A stretch of 43,974 nt of DNA from Myxococcota bacterium (GTDB taxonomy: Bacteria > Myxococcota_A > UBA9160 > UBA4427), in assembly GCA_028278345.1 (NCBI GenBank), contig JANQEL010000171.1:1-43974 (forward strand), given 5' to 3'. Shown here one piece after another: positions 16,190-24,726 of the stretch. A model generated the notes under the pieces. The model made no database searches. It had not been told where the DNA came from and was given only the letters and a program-made list of their open reading frames with translations. Position 1 is the stretch's first letter, and each line of letters starts with the position of its first letter. The position numbers and the translations under genes are program-made.

Positions 16190-17160
16190 CGCGCGCGCTC
16201 CACGGCTGTGCCCGGTGCAAGCAGGGAGACCAGGGCTGCGCTGACGCGTTCGGGTTCGCTGTAGGTGATCGCGTGGCTCCCCTCTTCGATCACTTCGACG
16301 TGCGCCGCGGGGTTCAGGCGTCGCAGTTCGTCGGCATTGTCGATCGAGATGATCGAATCCCGGCCGCCCCAGATCGAGATCACGGGTATGCCGTGCCGAC
16401 CCACCGCCGCGAAGTCTTCCTGCATGTCGCGCATCGGGAAGTCGATCATGGTGCGCTGGAGCGCGCGGAGATAACCCTCGAAGCGCATCTGTTCGGCGTA
16501 GCGGTCGACGATGTCGGGGAGCGCTCGGCCCTGGTTCTCGGGCCGCGACATCATGTCGAGCATGAACTGCTTGCCGAAGACGGCGAGGAGCCAGTCGCCC
16601 AGCACCGGCAGGGTCAGGACCATTGCGTCGGAGCCGGTTTCGACGGCGAGACCGGCCGGTGCGATCAACCCGACGTTGCGCACGCGTTCCGGGTGACGCG
16701 CGGCAACGTGGGTCACGATGGCGCCGCCCATCGAGTACCCGACCAGATCGACGGGGTGTTCGGCTCCGAGGGCATCGAGCAGGCCGATCAGTTGGCGCTC
16801 GTAGCGCGCCGCATCGTAGGCCCCGAGCGGTCGATCGCTGAAGCCGCGTCCGAAGTGGTCGTAGGTGAGGACCCGGAGGCCCGCTCGCGTGAGTGGCTCG
16901 ACGAGGCCGTTGAAGACGAACGACGGCGTGGAGAAACCGTGTACGAGGACGCTGAGGGGTGCACTGTCCGGCGTGCCCGGCGAGGCATGCAACGTGTAGT
17001 GCACGCGGCCATCGGGCAACGAGACGAAGGCCCCCGGAGCCCTGGCGCGCGCCGCATCGTCGAGGGGAAGGAGCTGGCTGCGTGCGTGCACGTAGGCCCC
17101 GATGGCCAGGGCGATGAGCAGGACGAGTGCAGCGGAAGCGATTCGTTTCAGCAGTTTCAC
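16186..17160 (-). CDS. Membrane-anchored alpha/beta-hydrolase
   Basis: 324 residues starting with a short basic tail and one hydrophobic helix ('ASAALVLLIALAIGAYVHA', residues 8-26), then a complete alpha/beta-hydrolase domain facing the periplasm. Visible elements are 'VLVHGFSTPSFVFNGL' (oxyanion), 'YDHFGRGFSDRP', nucleophile Ser143 in 'LVGYSMGGAIVTH', Asp268 in 'IWGGRDSIIS', and His296 in 'EEGSHAITYSEPE'. The pattern is that of the broad epoxide hydrolase/ester hydrolase/C-C hydrolase family, and no more specific activity can be read. It heads a two-gene unit with the 71-residue gene (4-base overlap) and is divergent from the acyl-CoA ligase, with 105 bp between starts. Confidence 0.87.
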   Translation of the reverse strand: MKLLKRIASAALVLLIALAIGAYVHARSQLLPLDDAARARAPGAFVSLPDGRVHYTLHASPGTPDSAPLSVLVHGFSTPSFVFNGLVEPLTRAGLRVLTYDHFGRGFSDRPLGAYDAARYERQLIGLLDALGAEHPVDLVGYSMGGAIVTHVAARHPERVRNVGLIAPAGLAVETGSDAMVLTLPVLGDWLLAVFGKQFMLDMMSRPENQGRALPDIVDRYAEQMRFEGYLRALQRTMIDFPMRDMQEDFAAVGRHGIPVISIWGGRDSIISIDNADELRRLNPAAHVEVIEEGSHAITYSEPERVSAALVSLLAPGTAVERAR

Positions 17161-17265
17161 GCGACGGAGTCTAGTGCCTGACGCGCGCTTGCGAACGCGG
17201 GCGGCTCGCTATCGTGTTCCGATCCACCAGCCGAACGGGAACCCGCAGGAAGGACGAACGCGCCC

Positions 17266-18975
17266 ATGTCCATCACCTACTCGAACGACACGGCTCTGAG
17301 CTACGCGCACGGGGCGAGCGATGTTCCGCTCTCCTACGAGACGATCGGTCTGGCCTTCGATCGCGCGGTCGCGGCCCACGCAAGCCGCACCGCCCTGGTC
17401 TCCCGGCACCAGAAGATCCGCTGGACCTACCGCGAGTTCCAGGAGCAGGTCGATGCCATGGCGGCGGGACTGGTGGCGCTGGGGCTCGAGCCCGGCGAGC
17501 GGATCGGCATCTGGTCGCCGAACTGTGCCGAGTGGGCGGTGATCCAATACGCGACCGCGAAGGCGGGGCTCGTGCTGGTGAACATCAACCCCGCCTACCG
17601 CCCACAGGAACTCGAATACTGCCTCAACAAGGTGGGCTGCTCGGCCCTGGTGACCTCGGCGCGATTCAAGACCAGCGACTACATCGGCATGCTGAACGAC
17701 CTCGCCCCGGAACTCGCGAGCTGCGAGCCGGGCAAGCTCGACGCCGCGCGCCTGCCCTCCCTTCGTTGCGTGATCCGCATCGACGAGGAGACGGCGCCCG
17801 GTTTCTTCAACTACGCGCAGATCCCCGGCCTGGCCGAAGACGCGCATCGCGAGCAGATTCGCGAACTTGCAGGGACGCTGCAGCCGGACGATCCGATCAA
17901 CATCCAGTTCACGAGCGGCACCACCGGTTCGCCCAAGGGCGCGACCCTCACGCATCAGAACATCCTCAACAACGCGAACCTGACCGGCGTCGAGATGGGG
18001 ATCGGCCGGGACGACGTCATCGTCTGCCCCCTACCCCTCTACCACTGTGCGGGAATGGTCGTGTGCAACCTCGTGGCACTGTGTCAGGGATCCTCGGTGG
18101 TCTATCCCGATGAAGCGTTCGAGCCCGTGAGCTGTCTCGCAGCAATCGCCGACGAAGGGGCGACCTTCCTCGGCAGCGTCCCGACCATGTGGATGGCGCA
18201 GCTCGACCATCCCGAGTTCGCCAAGTACGACGTCTCCACCCTCCGCGGGGGGTTCATCGGCGGCGCGCCCTGCCCGATCGAACTCATGAATCGGATCGTC
18301 GACGAGATGGGCGTTTCGGAGATCACGATCATCTACGGCATGACCGAGACCAGCCCCGTGAGCTTCGGGACGTCGCTCTCCGACACCCTCGAACGCCGCG
18401 TATCGACGGTGGGACGCGCGCAGCACCACGTCGAGGCCTGCATCGTCGACCAGGACGGACGCACCGTCCCCCGTGGCGAACAGGGAGAGATCCTGACCCG
18501 CGGCTACCTCGTGATGCACGGCTACTGGGACGACGACGAGAAGACCCGAGAGGCGATCGACGCCGCCGGTTGGATGCACACCGGCGATCTCGGCGTGATG
18601 GACGACGAGGGCTATCTGAAGATCACCGGTCGCGCGAAGGACATGGTGATCCGCGGTGGAGAAAACATCTACCCGCGCGAGATCGAGGAGCATCTCTACA
18701 CCCACCCCGCCATCCAGGAGGTGCAGGTCTTCGGCGTCCCCGACGATCGCATGGGCGAAGAGGTCGGCGCCTGGATCCAGGTGCGCGAAGGCGAGAGCCT
18801 CGACGAACAGCGCGTGCGCGACTTCTGCCAGGGCATCCTCGCCCATTACAAGATCCCGCGTTACATCCGCTTCGTGGCAGACTTCCCCATGACGGTGACG
18901 GGCAAGATCCAGAAGTTCGAGATGCGCAATGCGATGGCGAGGGAGTTGGGCGTGAAGGAGCAGGAAACCGCCTGA
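17266..18975 (+). CDS. AMP-forming acyl-CoA synthetase (fatty-acid-CoA ligase family)
   Basis: 569-residue ANL-superfamily enzyme that would activate a carboxylic acid with ATP and CoA via an acyl-AMP. The P-loop-like motif 'IQFTSGTTGSPKGATLTH' spans residues 213-230; 'YGMTETSP', 'HTGDLGVMDDEGYLKITGR', 'DMVIRGGENIYPREIEE' and the adenylation lysine Lys547 ('TVTGKIQKF') are all present, so both catalytic conformations are supported. Length and the 'NPAYRPQELEYCLNK' block match medium/long-chain acyl-CoA ligases. GGAAGGA lies about a dozen bases before the ATG. It could feed the nearby acyl-CoA dehydrogenases. The chain-length preference cannot be read. Confidence 0.94.
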   Translation: MSITYSNDTALSYAHGASDVPLSYETIGLAFDRAVAAHASRTALVSRHQKIRWTYREFQEQVDAMAAGLVALGLEPGERIGIWSPNCAEWAVIQYATAKAGLVLVNINPAYRPQELEYCLNKVGCSALVTSARFKTSDYIGMLNDLAPELASCEPGKLDAARLPSLRCVIRIDEETAPGFFNYAQIPGLAEDAHREQIRELAGTLQPDDPINIQFTSGTTGSPKGATLTHQNILNNANLTGVEMGIGRDDVIVCPLPLYHCAGMVVCNLVALCQGSSVVYPDEAFEPVSCLAAIADEGATFLGSVPTMWMAQLDHPEFAKYDVSTLRGGFIGGAPCPIELMNRIVDEMGVSEITIIYGMTETSPVSFGTSLSDTLERRVSTVGRAQHHVEACIVDQDGRTVPRGEQGEILTRGYLVMHGYWDDDEKTREAIDAAGWMHTGDLGVMDDEGYLKITGRAKDMVIRGGENIYPREIEEHLYTHPAIQEVQVFGVPDDRMGEEVGAWIQVREGESLDEQRVRDFCQGILAHYKIPRYIRFVADFPMTVTGKIQKFEMRNAMARELGVKEQETA

Positions 18976-18988
18976 CTCCTTTCCTGGA

Positions 18989-20623
18989 CTAGCGACCTGC
19001 TGGCCGTGCGACCGATCTTCCGCCGACCCACGTACCCAGCACTGCGATTCGATCCAGGTCGTCGGGATCGATCTCGAGGGGGTTGGCGTCGACGATCGTG
19101 AAGTCGGCGAACTTGCCGGGGGTGAGACTGCCGATCTCCTTCTCGGCGAAGAGCTGCCAGGCCGCGTCGATCGTGACGGCTCGGAGCGCGGTTTCCACCG
19201 GGATGGCTTCGTCCGGGGCGATCTTTTCGCCGTTGCGGGCGCGGCGCGTGACGGCGGTGCGCATCAGGCGGAAGGGTTCGGGGGGATACATCGGTGAGTC
19301 GGCGTGCAGGCTCACGCGGTGGCCGGCGGCGACGGCTGTGCCGATGGGCATCAAGCGCCCTGCTCTATCGGCGCCGATGATGTCGTCGCGCAGCTCGGGG
19401 CCGTAGTAGTAGACGTGGTTCACGTGGAAGCTGGGCGTAACACCCAGGCGCTGGGCGCGTTCGAGATCGGTCGCGCCGATCAATGCGCAGTGTTCCAGTC
19501 GCCAGCGGTGATCCTCGGCCTCGTGTCCTGCGAGGGCCTGCTCGTAGAGGTCGAGGATCTCACGCGTGCCTCGGTCGCCCTGGGCATGGGTGAGAACCTG
19601 CCAGCCTTCCGACTGCAGGCGGCGGGCCACTTCGACGAGCTCGTCGGGGGTGAAGTTCGCGTGCCCCGTCGTGCCGGCCGGGATGCCGAGGGTGCAACAG
19701 CACAGCCGCGATTCGACGTAGGGTTCGTCGAGCAGCATCGTGCCCGAATACGGCGAGCCGTCGTACCAGAGCTTCACGCCCTGGATTCGGAAGTGATCGT
19801 TGCCCTGCCCGGGCTTCCAATCGGTGTGGCCGACCTGGTGGTGACGCATGTAGGCCACGGTTCGAATCGGTACGTCCGCGCGCTTCGAGAAATCCTCGAA
19901 GACCCCGAGCATGCTGATCGGGGTGAAGAGACCGGGGATGCCGATGGTGGTGAGTCCCGCCCGGGCGTAGCGCTGGTACTGCGTCCACATGCGCGCGCGG
20001 AGCTCGGCCTCCTCCGGCGCATCGAAGCGGAGGAAAGGCAGGGATGCGGAGGCCTCTTCGAGCTTGCCGGTGAGGCGCCCGTTCCGGTCTCGTTGATAGC
20101 GCCCGCCCCCGGGTGGATCGGGGGTCGATTCGTCGATGCCCGCGGCTTCGAAAGCCAGCGAGTTCACGAACACGGTGTGCATGCTCTGGATCATCACGGC
20201 GACGGGGTTCTCGGGTGCGATCTCGTCGAGGCGGTCGCGTCCCCAGGTACCGATGTCTTCGGTGAGCATCGCATCGAGGCCGAAGGCGAAGATCCACTCG
20301 CCCGGTTCGCGGCTTGCCACGGCGGAGCAAAGGGCGGCTTCGACTCCGCTGACCTCTTTGTGGGTGAAGCCGCTGACGTCGACCCACGCATAACACTGGG
20401 CGCAGAGATCGGGATGGGTGTGGGGTTCGACCAGGCCGGGTAGCACGCACGCGTCCCCGAGGTCGACGACTTCGGCGTCGCGTGCCGCGGCCTGCTCGAC
20501 GCCGCGTCGGCTCCCGACCGCGACGATGCGATCGCCATCGACCAGCACGCTCTCCGCTCTCGCATGGGTGGGGTCCATGGTCACGACGTGTTGGGCGGTC
20601 AGGATGGTCTGGCGGGACGACAT
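18989..20623 (-). CDS. YtcJ-type metal-dependent amidohydrolase
   Basis: 544-residue amidohydrolase-3 family protein with a strong GAGGAG ribosome site. The N-terminal beta-sandwich is followed by the metal-binding 'LPGLVEPHTHPD' (His68, His70), later 'LTHAQGDRGTREILDLYEQA' and 'WRLEHCALI' histidines, and 'SLHADSPMYPPEPF', which matches the metal-binding Asp region; it closes with 'GSLTPGKFADFTIVDANPLE'. Relatives hydrolyse exocyclic amides or formamides, and many remain of unknown substrate. No signal peptide is seen, so it is cytoplasmic. It converges with the acyl-CoA ligase (13 bp between stops) and is divergent from the beta-lactamase-like gene. Confidence 0.9.
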   Translation of the reverse strand: MSSRQTILTAQHVVTMDPTHARAESVLVDGDRIVAVGSRRGVEQAAARDAEVVDLGDACVLPGLVEPHTHPDLCAQCYAWVDVSGFTHKEVSGVEAALCSAVASREPGEWIFAFGLDAMLTEDIGTWGRDRLDEIAPENPVAVMIQSMHTVFVNSLAFEAAGIDESTPDPPGGGRYQRDRNGRLTGKLEEASASLPFLRFDAPEEAELRARMWTQYQRYARAGLTTIGIPGLFTPISMLGVFEDFSKRADVPIRTVAYMRHHQVGHTDWKPGQGNDHFRIQGVKLWYDGSPYSGTMLLDEPYVESRLCCCTLGIPAGTTGHANFTPDELVEVARRLQSEGWQVLTHAQGDRGTREILDLYEQALAGHEAEDHRWRLEHCALIGATDLERAQRLGVTPSFHVNHVYYYGPELRDDIIGADRAGRLMPIGTAVAAGHRVSLHADSPMYPPEPFRLMRTAVTRRARNGEKIAPDEAIPVETALRAVTIDAAWQLFAEKEIGSLTPGKFADFTIVDANPLEIDPDDLDRIAVLGTWVGGRSVARPAGR

Positions 20624-20734
20624 GGAGACTCCTCGTCATTCACATGGAGCCACCACTCTACCCCTCTCTACCGCCGCGGGTCTTTGGGCTACCGTGCCGT
20701 CCGCCCGGAAGCGGGTGCCGTCGAAGGAGAGCGA

Positions 20735-20770
20735 ATGCACGTGTTCGGCAGTGGGGATTGCGCGGCGTGA
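20735..20770 (+). CDS. Possible 11-residue leader peptide coupled to the serine hydrolase gene
   Basis: ATG 20735 preceded by AAGGAG starts an 11-codon ORF (MHVFGSGDCAA) whose TGA overlaps the GTG start of the hydrolase gene as GTGA (20767-20770). Its ribosome site is better than that of the main gene. Terminating ribosomes could restart on the GTG, so it may set the expression level. There is no run of a single amino acid, so classical amino-acid attenuation is not indicated. A chance ORF is possible. Confidence 0.45.
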   Translation: MHVFGSGDCAA

Positions 20771-21990
20771 GCAGCCCGAACCGATCCTTCGTCAGCATCG
20801 GCCCCGTCCTGGTCATCGCCGCTCTCCTCGTCTCCCTCTACTACGCTCCGTACGCGGTTCGCGGCTATCAGATGATCCACCTCTACGACGAGGATCGGAT
20901 CGTCGACAACTTTCTCGGCATGGATCGCATCTTTCCGGTGCGCGAGGTCGCGGCCTCCTCGCGGCCCGGGAGCTTCGCCGAAGCGCCGATGGCGTTGCCG
21001 AAGAGCTTCACGTACCAGGGGCGGGAGCTCGATCTTGAGCAGTACCTCGCGGACAACAAGAGCACGGGCATGCTCGTGCTGCGCGACGGCGCGATCGTCT
21101 TCGAGGAGTATTGGCTCGGTCACGAACGAGAGGGGCGGCACATTTCCTGGTCGGTCGCGAAGTCCTTCGTGTCGGCGCTGGTGGGGATCGCCGTGGCCGA
21201 GGGCAAGATCGCGAGCATCGAGCTGCCCATCACTGACTACCTGCCGCTCTTCGGGGGCACGGGATACGACGGCGTGCCCATTCGGGACATCCTCGAGATG
21301 TCCTCGGGGGTGCGGTTCGACGAGGACTACGCGGATTTCGACTCCGACATCAATCGCTTCGGGCGCGCCATCGGCTTCGGCGGCGCGATGGATCAGTTCG
21401 CCCGCACCCTCGCCCGTGAGCGTCCGCCCGGCACGTATCACCACTACGTGAGCATCGACACCCAGGTGCTCGCGATGCTCCTCGTGGCGGTCACCGGCGA
21501 GACCATCAGCGAACTGCTGCAACGCCAGATCTGGGAGCCCGTGGGCATGGCGTATCCCGCCTACTGGCTGCTCGACGCCTCGGGCATGGAAGTCGCCCTC
21601 GGCGGTCTCAACGCGACGCTTCGCGACTACGCCCGCTTCGGTCAGCTCTATCTCGACGGGGGCCGGGCCGGCAATCGACAGATCGTGCCTGCGGGGTGGG
21701 TGCGCGACTCGACGACCGCGCGTGCCTCCCACCTCGTGACGGGCCCGGGCAACCCCGGCTCTTCCTCGACCTGGGGCTACGGCTATCAATGGTGGATTCC
21801 CGATCCCGACCTCGGCGACTTCACCGCGGCCGGCATCTACAACCAGTACATCTACGTGAATCCGAAGCAGCGCGTGGTGATCGCCAAGAACTCGGCGAAT
21901 CGCCGCTTCATCGCCGAGCGTCAGGCGACGAAGGACGAGCACATCGCGCTATTCCGCGCGATCGCGAATCACGTGGGCGTCGCGCGCTAG
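20767..21990 (+). CDS. Membrane-anchored class C beta-lactamase-family serine hydrolase
   Basis: About 407 residues from GTG 20767; the open frame goes back to 20482 but those residues look non-coding. One N-terminal hydrophobic helix ('IGPVLVIAALLVSLYYAPYA', about 11-30) places the catalytic domain in the periplasm. The SxxK motif is 'SVAK' (Ser129, Lys132). The second-motif region reads 'YHHYVSIDTQVLAMLL', with Ser where class C beta-lactamases have Asn. The C-terminal 'AAGIYNQYIYVNP' replaces the KTG/HTG box. This pattern fits the esterase/6-aminohexanoate-dimer-hydrolase-like branch more than true beta-lactamases, so antibiotic resistance should not be assumed. The stop overlaps that of the convergent flavoprotein gene at a shared CTAG. 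Confidence 0.88.
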   Translation: MSSPNRSFVSIGPVLVIAALLVSLYYAPYAVRGYQMIHLYDEDRIVDNFLGMDRIFPVREVAASSRPGSFAEAPMALPKSFTYQGRELDLEQYLADNKSTGMLVLRDGAIVFEEYWLGHEREGRHISWSVAKSFVSALVGIAVAEGKIASIELPITDYLPLFGGTGYDGVPIRDILEMSSGVRFDEDYADFDSDINRFGRAIGFGGAMDQFARTLARERPPGTYHHYVSIDTQVLAMLLVAVTGETISELLQRQIWEPVGMAYPAYWLLDASGMEVALGGLNATLRDYARFGQLYLDGGRAGNRQIVPAGWVRDSTTARASHLVTGPGNPGSSSTWGYGYQWWIPDPDLGDFTAAGIYNQYIYVNPKQRVVIAKNSANRRFIAERQATKDEHIALFRAIANHVGVAR

Positions 21991-23318
21991 AACTGCGGCC
22001 TCATCGCATTGGCGGTGAGATCCCCGAGCAGCCGGTGCCAGACGTGCTGGGGATTGCGTTCGACCTCGCCCACCATGTTGCGCATCTCCTCGAGCACCGG
22101 GGGCTCGGCCTCGTCGTAGACGTCGCCCTGCAAGAGCTTCAGGATGTCTTGCCGGTAGCGCGGATCGTTGATGAACATCGTGAACAAGACGTTCAGCCGA
22201 TAGTAGATCGAGATGAACTCGTACCAGTTGCGGGTGCCGTGACGCATGGTGGTCGCGTAGTCGTCGAAACTCTTGGCGCGCAGGTCGTCGGATTCGAGGG
22301 CCGCGATCAGATCCCACGATAGGAAGCGGGCGCTGCTGCACGCGATGCTCACGCCGCTCGAGAAGATGGGGTCGACGAATCGCGCGGCATCGCCGATCAG
22401 CGCCCAGCGATCTCCCACGATCTGCTTCATGCTGTAGCTGTAGTCGCCTTCGGCCTTGAGGGGGCGCAGCTGGTTCGCGGCGCGAAGCCTCTCCTCGAGC
22501 CCGGGTCGCGACGCGACGCAATCCCAGAAGAACGCGTCGTGGTCCGCCCGCGCGGCCTTGAAGTGCCTGCGCTGGGTGACCACGCCGATCGAGGTGATGT
22601 CGTCGGTGATGGGGATCTGCCAGACCCAGGTGTTCGTCACCGGCAGAAAGTGGATCCAGATGTAGTCGCTCTTCTCGTCGCCGCGGTCGAAGCCCTCGAA
22701 CCAGGTGTGCAGCGCGTATTGGTCGAAGACGTCGTCGCGCACGCGCAGGTCGAGTTGGTTGCCGAGTTGGGTCTTACGCCCGCTGGCGTCGACGATCATG
22801 CGGCACGAGGTCGCCACGTCCTTGCGACCGACGCGGTAGCGGACCGCCGCGTGGTCCTCGGCCGAGAGATCGATGTGCTCGATCCGCACCCCCGAGTAGA
22901 CCTGCGCGCCCAGGGCATTGGCGTGCTGCAGATAGGCGAGATCGAACTTCCCGCGATCGACGTGCCACGTGTAGTTCTTCTGCACCCCCTCCTGCTCGCG
23001 CTCGTCGAAGCGGATGGCGGCTTCGCAATCGGGGGAGAGGCCCTCCCAATCGTGGTCGTACTGGGGTGCGTCGGTGTCGGCGCTCCAGACGGCACCATAC
23101 TTGCGCGGGAAGCCCAGGCCCTCCATCTGATCGAGGAAGCCGATCTCGCGGAACACCCGGGTGGTGGCGGGCACCAGCGATTCGCCGACGTGCTCGCGCG
23201 GGAAGACCTCGCGCTCGAAGATGACGCAGCTCACCCCCGCTCTGGCGAGGTAGGCCGCCATCGTTGCGCCGGCCGGTCCGCCGCCGATGATGCCGACATC
23301 GAAGTCGTGATTCGACAT
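21987..23318 (-). CDS. FAD-dependent oxidoreductase resembling flavin-dependent halogenases
   Basis: 443 residues. The N-terminal Rossmann motif 'GIIGGGPAGATMAAYLARAG' binds FAD. 'HVGESLVPAT' (43-52) and Lys73 in 'GFPRKYGAVW' fall where phenol/pyrrole-type halogenases carry the catalytic lysine, 'WVWQIP' (231-236) matches the WxWxIP halogenase signature, and 'FVDPIFSSGVSIACSSARF' (314-332) matches their DPxFSSG region. I therefore favour a halogenase-like enzyme over a plain monooxygenase, since WxWxIP is rare in the latter, but geranylgeranyl-reductase relatives share the GESLVP and GD motifs. It lies 54 bp after an acyl-CoA dehydrogenase on the same strand. No carrier protein, flavin reductase or biosynthetic cluster is visible nearby. 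Confidence 0.85.
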   Translation of the reverse strand: MSNHDFDVGIIGGGPAGATMAAYLARAGVSCVIFEREVFPREHVGESLVPATTRVFREIGFLDQMEGLGFPRKYGAVWSADTDAPQYDHDWEGLSPDCEAAIRFDEREQEGVQKNYTWHVDRGKFDLAYLQHANALGAQVYSGVRIEHIDLSAEDHAAVRYRVGRKDVATSCRMIVDASGRKTQLGNQLDLRVRDDVFDQYALHTWFEGFDRGDEKSDYIWIHFLPVTNTWVWQIPITDDITSIGVVTQRRHFKAARADHDAFFWDCVASRPGLEERLRAANQLRPLKAEGDYSYSMKQIVGDRWALIGDAARFVDPIFSSGVSIACSSARFLSWDLIAALESDDLRAKSFDDYATTMRHGTRNWYEFISIYYRLNVLFTMFINDPRYRQDILKLLQGDVYDEAEPPVLEEMRNMVGEVERNPQHVWHRLLGDLTANAMRPQF

Positions 23319-23372
23319 TCGGCAGAAGATATCACCAACGTGCTCGCCGGTGGAAACCCCGCGCGCTTCGGA

Positions 23373-24554
23373 TCAGAAGTTCTTGGGCAATCCGAGGCCG
23401 CGCCGAGCGATGATGTTCTTCTGGATCTCGCTCGCCCCGCCGCCGATCGTCTCGACCACGGTCGCGCGATAGGCCGAGTCGAAGCGGCCCTTCTGCGGCG
23501 CATGGGGATCGTGCAGACGGATCTGCCCCTCGGCCCCCATGATGTCCAGGCCCTTGTTGACCGAGCGCTGGGAGAGCTGGGTGGTGAAGAGCTTGTACTG
23601 CGAGGCCTCGAGGGTCGGCGGCTTGTCGCCCACCTTGGCGGCGGCGACGAAGCGAAGCCCGAGGACCCGCGCCACCTCGTGCTGTGTGGCGAGTTGGGCC
23701 ACTTCCTTGCGCACCACCGGATCGTCCTTCAGCGGCTCGCCGTCGCGCGTGTTGTTCATCACGTAGTCGAGCAGCAGCTCGAAGCGCGCCCAGGTCGGCG
23801 AGAAGGTGAACATCGTGAAGCGTTCGAGGTCGAGGGCCTCGGAGATGTACTGAAAGCCGCTGCCTTCCTTGCCCACCATGTATTCGTCGGGCACGAAGAC
23901 GTCGTTGAAGAAGACCTGGTTCGTCTGGTCGCCGCCAATGCAGGGCATCGACTGGATCTCGAGGCCCTTCTCGTCCATCGGGATCAGGAAGAGGCTGATG
24001 CCGGCGTGCTTCTTGGCTTCCTGGTTGGTGCGCGCGCCGACCCAGTACCAGTCGGCGAAGTGGGCCGAGGTGGTCCAGATCTTCTGGCCGTTGAGCATCC
24101 AGCCGCCGTCGACCTTGTCGGCGCGAAGCTGCATGTTGGCCGCGTCGCTGCCCGCTTGGGGTTCGCTGTAGCCCACCGCGAACTCGACCTCGGCGTTCAG
24201 GATCTTCGGCAGGAACTCCGCCTTGAGCTTCTCGCTGCCGTGGCGGATCAGCGTCTTGCCGATGATGCCGACGCCCTTGCCGATCTGCGGCGCGCCCACG
24301 TAGGCGAGCGCCTCGTTGAGCAGGTACTCGTAGATCCCCGAGCCGTCCTGGCCGCCGAGTTCCTTTGGCCAGGTGATCCCCATCCAGCCCTTCTCCGCGA
24401 CCTTCTTCATGAACGCGCGCTTGGCATCCGTGTCGCAGAGTTGGGTGAAGTTCTCCTTGTGCGGCTCCATGACGTCGTCGGAGTGGTGGTCCTGCAGCCA
24501 CTGGGCGACTTCTTCGGCGAAAGCCTGCTCTTCCGGGGCGAACTCGAAATCCAT
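23373..24554 (-). CDS. Acyl-CoA dehydrogenase
   Basis: 393-residue FAD-dependent acyl-CoA dehydrogenase. ATG 24554 follows GAGGA at 8 bases; the open frame continues to 25355 but is only a shadow of the opposite-strand diguanylate cyclase gene. Domain markers are 'WPKELGGQDGSGIYEYLLNE', 'VGYSEPQAGSDAANMQLRA', 'KIWTTSAHFADW' and C-terminal 'ETIGGGASEIQKNIIARRGL'. The usual C-terminal base is replaced by Gly, but Glu244 in 'ALDLERFTMF' occupies the isovaleryl/long-chain-type position. It resembles single FadE proteins of actinobacteria and Burkholderiales. It is followed by the halogenase-like gene and divergent from the GGDEF gene. Substrate unknown; a branched or cyclic acyl-CoA is plausible. 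Confidence 0.93.
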   Translation of the reverse strand: MDFEFAPEEQAFAEEVAQWLQDHHSDDVMEPHKENFTQLCDTDAKRAFMKKVAEKGWMGITWPKELGGQDGSGIYEYLLNEALAYVGAPQIGKGVGIIGKTLIRHGSEKLKAEFLPKILNAEVEFAVGYSEPQAGSDAANMQLRADKVDGGWMLNGQKIWTTSAHFADWYWVGARTNQEAKKHAGISLFLIPMDEKGLEIQSMPCIGGDQTNQVFFNDVFVPDEYMVGKEGSGFQYISEALDLERFTMFTFSPTWARFELLLDYVMNNTRDGEPLKDDPVVRKEVAQLATQHEVARVLGLRFVAAAKVGDKPPTLEASQYKLFTTQLSQRSVNKGLDIMGAEGQIRLHDPHAPQKGRFDSAYRATVVETIGGGASEIQKNIIARRGLGLPKNF

Positions 24555-24664
24555 GGTGGGGTCCTCGTGGGAGTAGTTTCGAGACGCACCGTATCGAATA
24601 GCCGAAACAGCTGCAAGCGCGGCGGTCGGAGCGGAACGCTCGGTCCATCTCTCAGGCTTTCTGC

Positions 24665-24708
24665 GGATCGAGGCGCGAGCCCGGGCGGCCGACTCATGGA
24701 GTCGATCC
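24665..24708 (+). promoter_or_regulatory. Nested inverted repeats upstream of the diguanylate cyclase gene
   Basis: Outer arms GGATCGA (24665-24671) and TCGATCC (24702-24708) enclose an inner palindrome CGACTC-atg-GAGTCG (24690-24704) that overlaps the right outer arm. The block ends 18 bases before the ATG of the GGDEF gene and covers the zone where a ribosome site would lie. It could be an operator or alternative RNA hairpins; it does not look like a known c-di-GMP riboswitch. Confidence 0.35.
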
Positions 24709-24726
24709 ACGGGAGTCTCGCACGGC

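Noticed and set aside
20767-21990. Beta-lactamase / antibiotic resistance gene
   Set aside because: The SxxK motif is present, but the YxN and KTG boxes are not conserved; an esterase or amidase role is more likely.
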